From: Hyparrhenia diplandra
Taxonomy: Eukaryota; Streptophyta; Magnoliopsida; Poales; Poaceae
Length of the DNA: 64,000 nt
Assembly (NCBI GenBank): GCA_015847255.1
Contig: JADLZK010002652.1
Span: 434,001 to 498,000, forward strand
Reading direction: 5' to 3'
The notes under the pieces were generated by a model that saw only the letters and a program-made list of their open reading frames with translations, had not been told where the DNA came from and did not search any database. The position numbers and the translations under genes were made by a program. Positions 22,061 through 33,556 of this stretch are shown here, one piece after another; position 1 is the stretch's first letter, and each line of letters starts with the position of its first letter.

Positions 22061-22417
22061 CAGCCTTGTCACCCGACACCGGCAAGTATGCTCAATGCAC
22101 GCAAAAAGCCTAAGCAAGGTTACGTGGATATTTGTCCCAAGGATTCTGATTCCTTTGGCGGCCAATTCCCCTGGTCCTCCTTCGCCCACTCTTTGGAGAG
22201 TGCCACATAATCAACTATCCCAAGGCACCTCATTTAATAGGCGATCGAAAAATTCAGCTACACTACGTGCTCGTCTCTTCCGCTCGATGATGTGTTATCG
22301 CCTCTTTGTTGGATCAAAATCACCGGTAGCTTCATCGCCGAACAGATTTGAAAATTTTGGCCGCCCGAAATTAGCAAGGCCCTAATATTATACGATTCAA
22401 TTTTGTATTCCGCACCC
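22061..22417. other. Unassigned CACTA sequence before the next LTR element
   Basis: Two short plus-strand frames (84 and 96 aa) occur here but match nothing I know. The segment lies between the start of the Ulp1-like gene and the truncated LTR at 22,418. It could be the promoter or first exon of the protease gene on the minus strand. Confidence 0.3.
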
Positions 22418-23668
22418 TCCCCGAGGTGGTTTCGCCCGCCCGGGAGGTGGTTCATTAACCCGCCTTCGGGGGTTGCCGGCGCGGATGGTCGGTTTGGTCT
22501 AATTAGGAAGGCGTGCGTGCCTCGGTTTTGGTGTAATTTAGCACTTAGGCCCTCCAAGTGTATAAGTAGTCCCCCTCTCTTCCTCTCTCAACACACACCA
22601 CTTGGAGTCCAAAGAACCAAGCATTCTTCCTCTCTCTACCACCTCTACCTCTCTCTCTTCTTCTACTTCTTCTTCTTCTTCTTAGTTCTTGGTTAGCACT
22701 TGGAGTAGAAGAGCTACAAGGAGGGCTTGTCTTCTAGAAGAAAGTGCCTTGGTAATATATCTTCTCAATGGAGCATTCTTCTATTTGCAAGTCTTATATC
22801 TATGTTCTTGGCCTAACTTATGAACTAGAGTATAATTTTGTTCATGTTCTTGTGTTGGTATATGAACTAGCATATAGTTTACATATCATAATCTTGACAT
22901 GTTCATATCAGTTCATCATCGATCATCATATGCCTAACTTGATTAGAGGTGGGATATCGGTTCGTTGTTCCTTCGGGTTTGCTCTTGTTCTAGTCCGTCC
23001 ATTCGACGAGTGGGGATCCTAGGGGGGCAAGAGTAGTGCTCTGATATGCGGGCATGGTGCCCGGGTATTACGACACCTATGAATATGAGAGCATGCCACG
23101 GTTGAGGGGGTAGGCGGCTGGGTCGTGACAAGCCTTGACCGTCCCTTAAAATTCCCCACGTTCGTATGTGCTTTTGTAGGAGTTCAGAATGCCTTGGTGG
23201 GAAGCGCAGACTTCCTGGTGGGGTCTCCCCGGTATCCTAGACTTAACCATGCTTAAATCATGTTTGCATATGATCCTAACTATTCATTTGTATGGCCATG
23301 ACTAGATACATTAAGATTACTCCATTAGGTTATTCATTTATTCTTTATCTATTTTCTTTATCCTTTGCTGGTGGATTCTTAAGTGTGTGTCACACTATCT
23401 ATAAACCGTTATTGCTTACCCCTGTTATGAACAAATTGGTCTAAGCAAACACGTGTTCCTCTATTCAGATGCCATGCTAGCTTAATAAACACATGCCTTC
23501 CTTTGGGAAAATATAAATAACGATAACGATACCCTAAATACTTCTGGGTGAAATGCTACAATGATAGATCCATGTGCTTGCGGATGAAATATCTAAGATG
23601 GCAAGATCTATCCCGTTGACATTCTCGTTCGGATCACTGACATGGTGGTTTCACTTGGGGATGTCAAC
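22418..23668 (+). repeat. Left LTR, 5'-truncated
   Basis: It matches 29,500-30,749 closely, including GGTTCATTAACC, the TATA-like GTATAAGTAG near 22,560, a CTT microsatellite and CAAGCCTTGACCG. The first 315 bases of the right LTR have no counterpart, so this end was cut or replaced. Confidence 0.85.
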
Positions 23669-23669
23669 G

Positions 23670-23850
23670 GCGCATTTCTGGCGCCGTTGCCGGGGATGGG
23701 TTTTTAACCTGTCTCTAGTGATTGCGCTAAGAAACGCAACAAGCATTTCTGGAGCCGTTGCCGGGGATGGGTTTTTAACCTGCCTCTAGTGATTGCGCTA
23801 AGAAACGCAACAAGCATTTCTAGCGCCGTTGCCGGGGAAGGCATTGTGAA
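23670..23850 (+). repeat. Triplicated 70-bp leader carrying primer-binding-site-like sequence
   Basis: GCATTTCTGGCGCCGTTGCC occurs at 23,672, with near copies at 23,743 and 23,813, separated by a conserved spacer (GGTTTTTAACCTGYCTCTAG..AAGAAACGCAACAA). TGGCGCCGTTGCCGGGGA is complementary to the 3' end of tRNA-Asp, the primer of Athila-type elements. Normally a single site follows the LTR. Confidence 0.8.
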
Positions 23851-23962
23851 AAAAACAATAAACTAGCTGGCTATGAATATGAACTGTGTGCGTGGCTACC
23901 ATTTGCTCATACAGGCTAATCTTTTATGTTTTCTCCTGTTGTGGATGAAAACAGGATAGTGT

Positions 23963-25270
23963 ATGTCAGGTTTCCAACTACCGGAAAACTTCATCTCCGA
24001 TCCAGAGGCACTCCTAAGGAAGAACAGGTCTCGTGCCGCTGCTTCTTCAGCCGGAACCCCGACAGTCGAGACCGACATCCCTGCACCAACCGAACCGCAA
24101 GCTATGGCCCAAAAGTCGCTGCGCGATTTCTCTACTCCCGCTGTCACCAACGTGCCCACTGGGCCGGTGGTGAATGTGGCGGACAAGAACTTTGAACTGC
24201 GCACTGGGTTGATCACCATGGTGCAGGTCAGTCCATTCTGTGGACTGCCTAGCGAGGACGCCAACGCACATCTCCAACACTTCCTTGAGCTGTGCGACAC
24301 TATCGTCATCAAGGACGTCGAACCCGACGTTATCAGGCTCCGTCTGTTTCCTTTCTCCCTTGTGGGGAAAGCGAAACAATGGTTCTACAAGGACAAGGAA
24401 GCTGTCAACACGTGGGCCAAATGCTCCACGGCGTTCCTGTCTAAGTTCTTCCCCATGGGCAAAACCAATGCTCTGAGGGGAAGGATCGCCAATTTCCAGC
24501 AGACATCAATGGAACCCATTCCGGAGGCGTGGGAGAGGCTGCAAGAATACATTCTAGCATGCCCACACCACGGATGGAGAATTGGCTGGTGCTCCAGAAC
24601 TTCTATAATGGTCTCACGGCCATATCGAAGGGGCACCTAGACGCCGCTGTTGGTGGCGCATTCTTATCGCTACCATCGATCGTGCAACAACCCCGATTGA
24701 CAAGATGGTTAAAACCGTAGCCGGGGGAAGACGTAACCCCCACCAAAACACAAAAAGGCATGCATCCCGTGAAGGAGGCGGATTTGCTTGCCGCAAAAAT
24801 AGATCCGTTGTCAAGAAACCGGAAGAGCGCCCCGCCGACGGTCGGGAATCAACAAAGGCCCAGCTTACGCCCACGATGCTCACATGACCGTGAGACATGT
24901 GGTGAAGTTGGCCACTCGGGGAATAATTGCCCCTAAAACCCGTGAGGAAGCCTGCATTCATCAACAACAAAGAACGGTATCGCCAACCTCAAAGAAGGCT
25001 AGAACACCCCCCGCCCACCATTCCAAGGTAACCAGGGGTACAACTCCAATTATAACCCCGGTCACCGCCATTGAAGGACTCGGTGTTGGGCCAAGCCAAG
25101 ATCAACGAAAACCTCACCAAAAAGATAAGCCAAACAGATAAGATCCTAGAAGGAGTGAACAATAAGCTCGAAGGGTTGACATCACCGTGGAAGAACCAGC
25201 CTAAGCTTCAACAAGATGATAGAAACACAACCGCCCGGATAGTCCGCACAAGTACCGGTTAATCGACTCG
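23963..25270 (+). pseudogene. Gag polyprotein of the 22.4-30.9 kb element
   Basis: The open part (225 codons from 23,963) contains an N-terminal linker, LRTGLITMVQ and the gag core GKAKQWFYKDKEAVNTW with FLSKFFPMGKTNALRG. A single-base loss near 24,573 ends the frame. The next frames continue with ENWLVLQNFYNGL, a zinc-knuckle remnant around 24,875-24,945 (CGEVGHSGNNC-like after frame change) and a coiled-coil tail (INENLTKKISQTDKILEGV). The gag core is close to that at 53.7-54.4 kb and clearly different from the Athila gag at 19 kb. Confidence 0.8.
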
Positions 25271-25299
25271 GGCAGGATTCGGGGCAACCCGAGACCCTC

Positions 25300-25830
25300 G
25301 CATGAGTCGGTTAACATGATATCTCTCGAGGCTGGCCAACCCGATGAGCTAAAGAAGATCCTCGCGGAGCTCGCCATTCATTGCCAAGAAGGGCGACCCC
25401 GGGACGCCCGCTTATCGATTCGCGCTATTGGCCCCCACGCCTTCATCAAAGCATTCTCGTGACCTTGGGGCAAGTATCAATGTGATGTCCAAGGCCACCT
25501 TCAACAGAATCCATGGAGGAACACTTACTCCTACCAACTTCGCCCTCCAAATGGCGAGATCAATCAACAAGGCGGCGAGAGGGAATACTCGAAGACGTGC
25601 TAGTCAAAATACAAACAGAGTACATCCCCCGCAGATTTTGTGATCTCGGATATGGGCCCATCGGGAGGATACGTCTCTCCTCCCCGGGAGACCGTTTCTC
25701 TATATGGCCAAAGCCGATATCTCGCATGGGGAAAGGCTTCATAGTCTTCCACGCCGAGAGGAAGGCGGTTAAATGCCCATTTATTGGGTACAACAGCGAT
25801 GCGCCCTAAGAAAACGGCAGAAAAGCCGTA
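25300..25830 (+). pseudogene. Aspartic protease domain of the 22.4-30.9 kb element
   Basis: The frames show DLGASINVMSKATF, a retroviral-type protease site where the usual D-[ST]-G-A appears as D-L-G-A, as in many Athila-like gags. EDVLVKIQTEYIP and GKGFIVFHAERKAVKCPFIG follow, the usual end of the domain. Frameshifts separate the parts. The protease would cut the gag precursor. Confidence 0.75.
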
Positions 25831-26380
25831 TGGTGCATCAAAGGATCGACATCGAGACCCCCGGGCGGGTGCTTCCCGCTAGTAAGCGAGGGGAGAGTCG
25901 ACATTGTGACTATAAATAACCCGCCCTCTAAAAAATGTGTGTTTTATAAAATAGTTTTATTATCAAAATAAACAAAAATATTTACTACACAAAAATCTAT
26001 AAGTTAATATTTTCAAAAAACTAAAATAAAAAATCTTTATAAATAAAATAAATTCTTACGTGAAAAACTAAGAAAAAATATTCTCCTAAATAAAACATAT
26101 TTTCTAAATAAATTTTTAGTATATGAAAAAAGCAAAATTTTGAAAATTTTTGGAGAAAATCAAGAAGGGGAGAAAACGGCCAACCAAATATGAAAGCAAA
26201 CAATCGGTCACAAACTTTCGTGACCGTTGAGCACGCCAGACAAAACCCAACGGTAGCTGCCTGAAAGGTGGTGCGCTACAAGCACCCCAAGGCGCGCCCG
26301 CACTGCCGCGCCGCGCCGCTGGGGCCCCGCCTGCACCAACGGCTCCTATCCGTTACATGGCGCCCCGTCGATTTGCTCGG
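25831..26380 (+). other. AT-rich spacer between protease and ORF2
   Basis: The AT-rich stretch at 25,925-26,160 (mostly A/T) is followed by a GC-rich block. No coding frame is supported. In a normal gypsy element RT and integrase would start here. The 51.9-61.5 kb element has a similar spacer at 55.8-56.2 kb. Confidence 0.5.
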
Positions 26381-26390
26381 CTATAAATAG
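26381..26390 (+). promoter_or_regulatory. Internal TATA box before ORF2
   Basis: CTATAAATAG lies about 205 bases before the ORF2 ATG (26,585). It is followed by a pyrimidine-rich leader (CATTCTCACTCTTTCTCACTC) of the kind found after plant transcription starts. The related element has a TATA box in the same place at 56,239. Confidence 0.55.
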
Positions 26391-26584
26391 CTTGGGCTTA
26401 GGTGTGAGAGCACCCACCTTCCATTCTCACTCTTTCTCACTCTCACACTCTCTCCCACTTTGTTCTACACTCCATTTTCTCCACCAAAAACATTGTGTCG
26501 AGTAAGATCACGGGTGTGAAAGTTCATACTTTCATCTAACCCTTGCACACCCGAGGTCTCGCTCAATCGTTTTTGCAAAGCCAT

Positions 26585-28240
26585 ATGAAGAAAACCGGGA
26601 ATTCTTCGCCAAGTTGAGGCGATCATCAAGGCGTAGCTCGCGGCACACAAGCACGAGCCCTTCAACCTCGACGAGCAAGAAAGCTCCCCATGCAGAGAAG
26701 ACGCCGCACCGGCCGGGAAGGAAGAAGCTCAAGCTCCCCGACTCGACGGCCGACGCTCCATACCTCGACATCGTGGGGAACCCGGAGATGCAAGCCTATC
26801 TCCTACTCAAGGATCGCGGTGTTCCAACACACGCCCGGGATCGACTCCGACCTTCTCGAACAAACGGTATGGACGATGAACTCCGTACTATTTGGAAAGC
26901 AGTAGGGTGGCGGGATTATCCCCCCTCTCGAGGAGGAAGGTTCTCACCACCTAACAATCCGGTTTCTATGCACTTTGGTAGAGGACAAGCTAGGAATTTC
27001 TTTTCCGCCTTTTCGGTCGTTCTTATCACATCAAGTGGGCGTAACTAGCTAGTCACTTGTGCTTTTAGTTACAGATGCGTATTAGATTTGGATCTTCGCT
27101 TGCCCGGCTTCGTTCGACCCCGTTTTTTGGGAAGAGATTACGGTGCTCACGAGACCGAGTCTTCAAGCCTCGCCACTCACAAATCTAGCACCCATCACTT
27201 AGATTTATTCATCATTTGGATGTCTTTGGCAATCGTTTTCCTAGGCACGGGGTTAGATGGGTGAATGAGACCGAGCTTAAGCTTCTCTATGCCGTTGTCA
27301 ATAAGGTGAAAGTAGCCCCAAAGGGTAGAGAGATGCGCAGGAACCTTCACCATATTATCATCAAAGTTGTTGTTCCCGGCCACCGCACATCGATTATCAC
27401 ACGCATCGCTTCTACGATTATCACACGCATCGCTTCTGCGATTGGGACATTGGACAACGAACATATTGAGTACATTTCCACACCCCGCGAGTACTGGACT
27501 GCCGCACAGCTAGTAGTTGGGCACCTAGCAAAGACACTACCGACGGGAGAGCTTGCACATACTTTTTCGGCTATACAACCGTGATTCGGTTACCTAACCC
27601 GGATCTACAGTTGTATAAAAGCCGCCTTTTGACTTTTGAGCTCGAGACCGGGCCGATAGTGTATGCAGGAGAAAGGCCCCAAGCAGTTCCACATGCAAAG
27701 TGTCGAGGACAGAGGTCGGATCAAGCTCCCATGCAAAGCATACTTCACGCCACCACCACAGCCCCGCAAGCAGACGTTCCGTGGCGGGAGGATTCTATCC
27801 TTTGGGGACCCTGTGGGTTTATGCCCGGTATGATCCAAGGTGGGAACCTCCGCCTATGACGCCGCACCATCGAGTGGCCCTCAAGGAGATTCGTGGCATG
27901 GAGGGCCAACATGGTGGACCTTTCCAACAGCCTCCGAGGGTATGCCCGTAGAAGTCCAACCAAGGCCATCAAGATACCTGGATTGGAGGCTATCAACGTG
28001 CGGTACCGTAAACCTCGACGTTCGCATGCGGTAATATCGAGCATACACTTAACACTCATGTGCAGAACACCCATCAAGTGGCAAAAAAACTGGGAATACG
28101 GAACAAGCAACGATGGGACCAGCTCGAGGCAAGCATGGCTACCGCAACGCCGTATGCGAGGAAGCATTCTCGAGGCACCAAGGCTTTGATCCCAATCGGT
28201 AGGCCTCTAGATAGCTTGGGGAGGACCCCGCAGGTATCAT
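26585..28240 (+). pseudogene. ORF2 of the 22.4-30.9 kb element (Athila ORF1-like?)
   Basis: An ATG at 26,585 (MKKTGNSSPS) starts a Ser/Lys-rich N-terminus, which then shifts frame. Later pieces include NPEMQAYLLLKDRG, IWKAVGWRDY, VNETELKLLYAVVNKVKVAP and SIITRIASAIGTL, then RLPNPDLQLYKSRLLTFELE. The order matches ORF2 at 56.7-58.2 kb (IFKTMGWRNF, GDLQLMYAVIKQRKVSP, SLITRIANHL). The family resembles the extra ORF of Athila elements (PF03078), which I suggest but cannot confirm. A 24-bp duplication (ATTATCACACGCATCGCTTC) sits at 27,391-27,440. Confidence 0.55.
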
Positions 28241-29185
28241 TGCATTGCATATTTTCTTTCATCAAATTTTATTTTATTTCAAAGATGTTTAAATTTCAGC
28301 AATCTTGCATCTAAAAAAATGAAAAATGACTAAAAAAAAAAAAAAATCCAAAAATAGAATAAGTAGCTCTTCTATGTGCCTTAATGCTTATTCATATGAG
28401 TTATGGAAAAGTTTAGTTTTAGTCCCTTGTTGAAATGATGAATAGTTGCTCTGTCTTATGTTTTGCACGTGCCTAGTTTATGATTCGAATTTCTCTAAAG
28501 TTTGGGTTTAGTGGCTAAGTCTAAAAAAATTCATCCTGAAAAAAACCCGATTCATGTGGGTTACATAAGCTCTATCTAGTCTAAGTTGTTGCCAAATATG
28601 ATATGGTACAAATAGATTTGCTATGATTTCGTTGAAAAGAGAAACTTGACATCCGGGAATCTATTTTAAAGAAAAGAGAAAAAGATATGGGCTATGCTAA
28701 AAAAAAAGAAGAGATGAAAAATGGACACGTGTCCGAGGGTGAGTAGAGCCCACATCTCCAAAAAAAAAAAAAAAAAAGAGAGGAAATAAAAGACAAAAGT
28801 CTAGGGCGAGCAGAGCCCACCTCCCAAAAAAAAAAAAAATATATATACATAGCAATAAAGCCCATACTTTCTCGAAAACCAAATATAATTTTAATAAAAT
28901 AAATCCCGGATGAGAAAGTTGATCAAAAGGATGAATGAAAAGTATTTCTATTATAACCGTTCTATCGGCAACCGCCCAAGACTTTGAGAAAAGCTAAAAA
29001 AGCCCCGCTACGATGAAAGGTAATAAAGGGTGAGAAAAGATGTGCCATTTTATTCAAACTCTAGTAGAAAATCTTATTATAACCCCCGGTACTTGTGAAA
29101 CATAATCGGCATAGTAGCAACTCGATCAACAACCAAGTACTTATCTTTTTGCTCGAGGACGCGCAAAGGGTAAGCTTGGGGAGTT
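28241..29185 (+). other. 3' noncoding region with GGACACGTGTCC module and polypurine tract
   Basis: No coding frame is supported. ATGGACACGTGTCCGAGGG with GAGTAGAGCCCACATCTCC at 28,721-28,759, and a second partial module at 28,795-28,826, are separated by A-runs. The same modules occur in the Athila and 51.9-61.5 kb elements. AAGCTTGGGGAGT before 29,186 is the polypurine tract. Confidence 0.7.
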
Positions 29186-30749
29186 TGTTGACGGTCACTA
29201 ACGACATATTTTTTCCGTCAACTTACTACCATAAAGGAGTAAAACTATACCTTTTATACTCATATATATTTATCACTAATAAAATTCCACTTGTAGTGTC
29301 TAGTATTTTATTTTGCGGGTTTATAATAAAAAGCAAGTGGAAAATCTGGACAAAATACACCATCCGAAAGCGCATTATTGCAAAACACAAGTCCAGAGCA
29401 AATCGACCCAAAACATCAAAATTGGGCCGAGCAAAGCCCGGCCCACAACTTTTCAAGACGAAGGACGCCAAGCCCACGAGACTTCGAGGCCGGCCGAGCC
29501 CAAGGGGGTTTCGCCCGGACCGGGAGGCGGTTCATTAACCTCGCTTTTCGGGGGTTGCCGACGTGGGATGGTCGGTTTGGTCTAATTAGGAAGGCGTACT
29601 GTGCCGGTTTTGGTGTAATTTAGCACTTAGGCCCCTCCTCCAAGTGTATAAGTAGTCCCCCTCTCTTCCTCTCTAAAAACACACACGACTTGGAGTCTAG
29701 CAACCAAAGATTCTTCCTCTCTCTACCACGTCTACCTCTGTCTCTCTTCTACTTCTTCTTCTTCTTCTTCTTAGTTCTTGGTTAGCACTTGGAGTAGAAG
29801 AGCTACAAGGCGGGCTTGTCTCCTAGAAGAAAGTGCCTTGGTAATATATCTTCTCAATGGAGCATTCTTCTATTTGCAAGTCTTATATCTATGTTCTTGG
29901 CCTAACTTACTAGAGTATAATTTTGTTCATGTTCTTGTGTTGGTATATGAACTAGCATATAGTTTACATATCATAATCTTGACATGTTCATATCAGTTCA
30001 TCATCGATCATCATATTCCTAACTTGATTAGAGGTGGGATATCGGTTCGTTGTTCCTTCGGGTTTGCTCTTGTTCTAGTCCGGTCCATTCGACGAGTGGG
30101 GATCCTAGGGGGGCAAGAGTAGTGCTCGATATGCGGGCATGGTGCCCGGGTATTACGACACCTGCGAATATGAGAGCATGCCACGGTTAAGGGGTAGGCG
30201 GCTGGGTCGTGACAAGCCTTGACCGCCCCTTGAAATCCCCCTCACATTTGCTTTTGCCGTAGGAGTTCGTAGAATGCCTTGGTGGGAAGCAGACTTCCCC
30301 TGGTGGGGTCTCCCGGTATCCTAGACTTAACCATGCTTAAATCATGTTTGCATATGATCCTAACTATTCATTTGTATGGCCATGACTAGATACATTAAGA
30401 TTACTCCATTAGGTTATTCATTTATTCTTTATCATTTTTCTTTATCCTTTCTTCGGTGGATTCTTAAGTGTGTGTCACACTATCTATAAACCGCTATTGC
30501 TTACCCCCTCGTTATGAACAAATTGGTCTAAGCAAACACGTGTTCCTCTATTCGAGATGCCATGCTAGCTTAATAAACACATGCCTTCCTTTGGGAAAAT
30601 ATAAATAACGATACCCCGAATACTTAGGGTGAAATGCTACAATGATAGATCCGTGCGCTTGTGGATGAAATATCTAAGATGGCATGATCTATCCCGTTGA
30701 CGTTCTCGCTCGGATCACCGACATGGTGGTTTCACTTGGGGATGTCACC
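29186..30749 (+). repeat. Right LTR, complete
   Basis: It starts TGTTGACGGTCAC after the polypurine tract and ends near GGGGATGTCACC. It is 1,564 bp, with a TATA-like GTATAAGTAG near 29,645. It is nearly identical to the left LTR over 1.25 kb. Confidence 0.85.
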
Positions 30750-30895
30750 GGGCGCATTTTCGGCGCCGCTCTTGGGGATGGGTTTTTAACCTGTCTCTAG
30801 TGATTGCGCTAAGAAACGCAACAAGCATTTTCGGGCGCCATTGCCGGGTTGGGTTTTTAACCTGTCTCTAGTGATTGCGCTTAAGAAACGCAACA
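30750..30895 (+). repeat. Leader remnant after the right LTR
   Basis: Two 70-bp leader units with primer-site-like GGCGCC cores repeat here. They should lie only inside an element, after a 5' LTR. The right LTR thus also served as a 5' LTR for a second copy, now lost after GAAACGCAACA. Confidence 0.7.
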
Positions 30896-31089
30896 CTCGC
30901 CGTTCGAGCACCGCGGTGCAGATGGCACCGCAACCGCACGGCCTGCAGCAAGCGATTGGACGGAAACGGCGGCGGGCGGACGTGGGCCCTATCCTACACG
31001 AACCATACGCAGCGATTCGCATGATGGGCTGCACATGGGCTCTATCCTACAGCGCGGTGTAGGCTTACGCAAAGCGATTCGCATGCAAG

Positions 31090-32225
31090 GCCCTATACAC
31101 GCGTGCGTAGTAAAGGAGCCGTCTCGGGTGGAAAAGGCTCCTCGCGGCTCTACAAGAACACAAAGCCGCCAAGAAGAGGTATTTTGATGATGATTTTTAT
31201 ATTCCCGAACCGCTTGACCAAAACATCCTTACTTTTATTGGGACTCGGCGCCGGTCGGCCGGGTGGTTCATTATTGCTTCTAGGGGTTGCGGTGGCGTAA
31301 ACGCCGGTTTCCCGTGCTACGGTGCGTATGGGCAAGAGGCCGGCTACTCCAGAGGGCAAGGAGGGCAGAGCGAGGAAGATGAAGGGCAAGAGGGCCGGCA
31401 ACACCGCTAGACGCGATGGCGGCGGATGCCGCGGACGATAAAAGCTCGTCGGCAGCCGCCGGAGGAACTGCCGGGCGGCAGATCCTCCAAATACAAGATC
31501 AAGCAGACAAGAAAGATCTAGAAGTAACGTACATGCTTCTTCGACTCGTCTGCCGCAGTTCCGGCAAGACACCGACACCGAGGAGGCGATCCAACTCGTG
31601 TCGCCTCCGTCGGCTTCATACCGCGCCGGGCGATGCACAAAGTTTCGGGAGCTCGGGGCGGGGGTGCTTCTTCAAGGCCAATCGTCCGAGGCCATGTGCT
31701 ACGAGGGGATGGTGAGGATGATGACGGCGCCGTGGGATCCCAAGGGGCCGGAGCCCGTGAAAGCCTCTAATGCCGTGGACTTCCAAGGGCCGGGCTTACT
31801 TCTTGGCGATCTTCTTTGACCGCCGAACCCCGCTGACCCAGGCGCCGGGCGCCGCTCCATGGAATCCGCGCCCGAGCCCGACGGCCGGTGGGCGAACCAT
31901 AATCTCTGCGGAAGCGCGTTTTTGGGCAATGGAGGACCTCATCGAGGTTGTGCACCGCAACCCAACCTTGGTTGATCACGACGGTATGGAGTCGCGGCGC
32001 CGTCGTCGATCCCCATGTCCGTGCATGGCCGGAAGGATGCAAGCGCGCGCGCCACCACTACGAGTGGAAGAACCGTCATCCTGTGCGGCGCCGCGGTGCC
32101 GCATCGATCTTGAGTTCGTGCTTTCGTTCCATCGCTGGACTTGGATGTCGCAGCAAGGCACGCCCTTCGCCAGATGTGTCCGTCCCCCAAAACTAGCTAT
32201 ATTTAGTTTTTATTTGTGTCCGAGA
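31090..32225 (+). pseudogene. Unknown gene fragment, copy 1
   Basis: GC-rich frames include MAADAADDKSSSAAAGG (31,416), TDTEEAIQL and MVRMMTAPWDPKG (about 31,710-31,750), and a 3' end near 32,190-32,215. Copy 2 at 33,557-34,510 shares all three blocks in the same order, and copy 3 at 43,530-43,830 shares the first. I do not recognise the protein. Being inside the CACTA element and duplicated, it is probably a captured host gene fragment. Confidence 0.45.
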
Positions 32226-32243
32226 TGAGTTAGAATATCACTA

Positions 32244-32755
32244 CTCCCTTCGCCTCGTGGAGTTTTTCGTTTTTAACTTTTGAAATTCATGTTTGACCAT
32301 CCGTCTCATGGAGTTTGTCCCTTTTACCATTCTCTTTTTACCAACTATCATCGATTGGGGCCACCTATAATTTTATCGAAATATATCCGGATGAGGTCGT
32401 TTTTTGCGGGATTTATTAAAAGGAATTCAATGGTGTAATCAAAATTTAATTTGATTTTTTGGTTTGTGAGTTATAACATTTTTTAGTTAGTTCAAACAAG
32501 TAGGGCTCGCCATGGATATCATGGTGGGGCTGCTGAGTGTATGGGGATTAAGTATATGATGATCATACTAGACTATCTAGGGTATGTGGATATACTTTGT
32601 TTATATACGCCAGTAGTGATATGTTTGTATATATGAAAAAATATGGGTTCCTTCCAAAATTTTCAGATCTTTGCGTTAATATGAGTATCTAAACATACTC
32701 AAACCGATACTAAACAAGTATGAACACATGTGCAACGTGGTTTATTGAGGCGGAG
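32244..32755. mobile_element. Stowaway/mariner-like element, 512 bp
   Basis: It starts TA|CTCCCTTCGCCTCGTGGAG and ends GAGGCGGAG|TA. The ends resemble the CTCCCTCCGTC terminus of grass Stowaway elements, with a TA target site on both sides. No transposase frame is present. A second inverted-repeat-like block (CATCCGTCTCATGGAGTTTG) follows the left end. Confidence 0.5.
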
Positions 32756-33436
32756 TAACTACTCTGGAGTATGTAAACGATAAACGCAGATTCGAATAGG
32801 TCTACCCTTTGAAACCATACATATGACCAATGAAACCAAAATAAAAAAAAGTAATAGTCACAAATTACGACAAACAATAACCATCAAATGGTATAGTACA
32901 CGCTAAAGACATGCATATGACTATCATTCATCTCATGCATGCAAATGAACACTTATGATAAGAAATCAAACCGCATCAACATTGAAGCATATAGGCAAAC
33001 ATAATATTTACAATATTCCATAAAGGTAGATTAGGATAGGAATAGATTATGGAATATATATATATAGGGTAAATTTTTCCTACACCCTAGGAGTAGCTAC
33101 ACCCACATAGATCTACGCTCCTTTCTCTTCTCCGCAGAACGATGGGAATTAGCTTCATTAGGGGGTTAAGTGAGTGCACCCTATATATATAAAGAAAGAG
33201 ACGAACACCAACATATACACCCAAAGAACAAACAAAGACGTAACACTAACAGTTCATCGCTCACACAATCTAAATAAGTCATAATACGTAATTATCGAAA
33301 TAATGCAAGATGGTTGATCAGAAAAACATGGCTACCGGAATGGCAAATATTGATAACTTACTTATCTCCCCGATGCTTCTTCTCGAGGACGGAAGAGTTG
33401 TCCTCGTTGGACTCACAACTCCGGGCGCTTACCATT
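32756..33436. other. AT-rich noncoding stretch with a small palindromic repeat
   Basis: No gene is seen. At 33,056-33,191 a 136-bp unit is bounded by TATATATAGGGT and the inverted CACCCTATATATATA, so it may be a small MITE. The rest is unremarkable AT-rich sequence. Confidence 0.4.
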
Positions 33437-33556
33437 ATTGTCCGCCATGGTAGATCTTGAAGGAGTGGAGACGTTTTTGTGTTCTTTGGTAACCAACACT
33501 CTAAGTGCGCTGAAATATAAAATACTAGTAGGTGCTCGGGGGGCCATCATGTCTCG

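Larger units (their letters stand above)
22418..30895 (+). mobile_element. Gypsy-type element lacking RT and integrase, with a second ORF
   Basis: A left LTR lacking about 315 bp of its start (22,418-23,668) is followed by repeated tRNA-Asp-like primer sites. Gag, protease, an internal promoter, ORF2, a 3' module, a polypurine tract (AAGCTTGGGGAGT) and a complete LTR (29,186-30,749) follow. No RT, RNase H or integrase motif is present between 25.9 and 29.2 kb. After the right LTR the 5' leader starts again (30,750-30,895), as if from a tandem copy or unequal recombination. I infer a non-autonomous element mobilised by a gypsy relative. Confidence 0.8.

Noticed and set aside
23670..23850. CRISPR-like array from the 70-bp repeats
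   Set aside because: The repeats are contiguous without variable spacers and carry a retrotransposon primer site in a plant genome.
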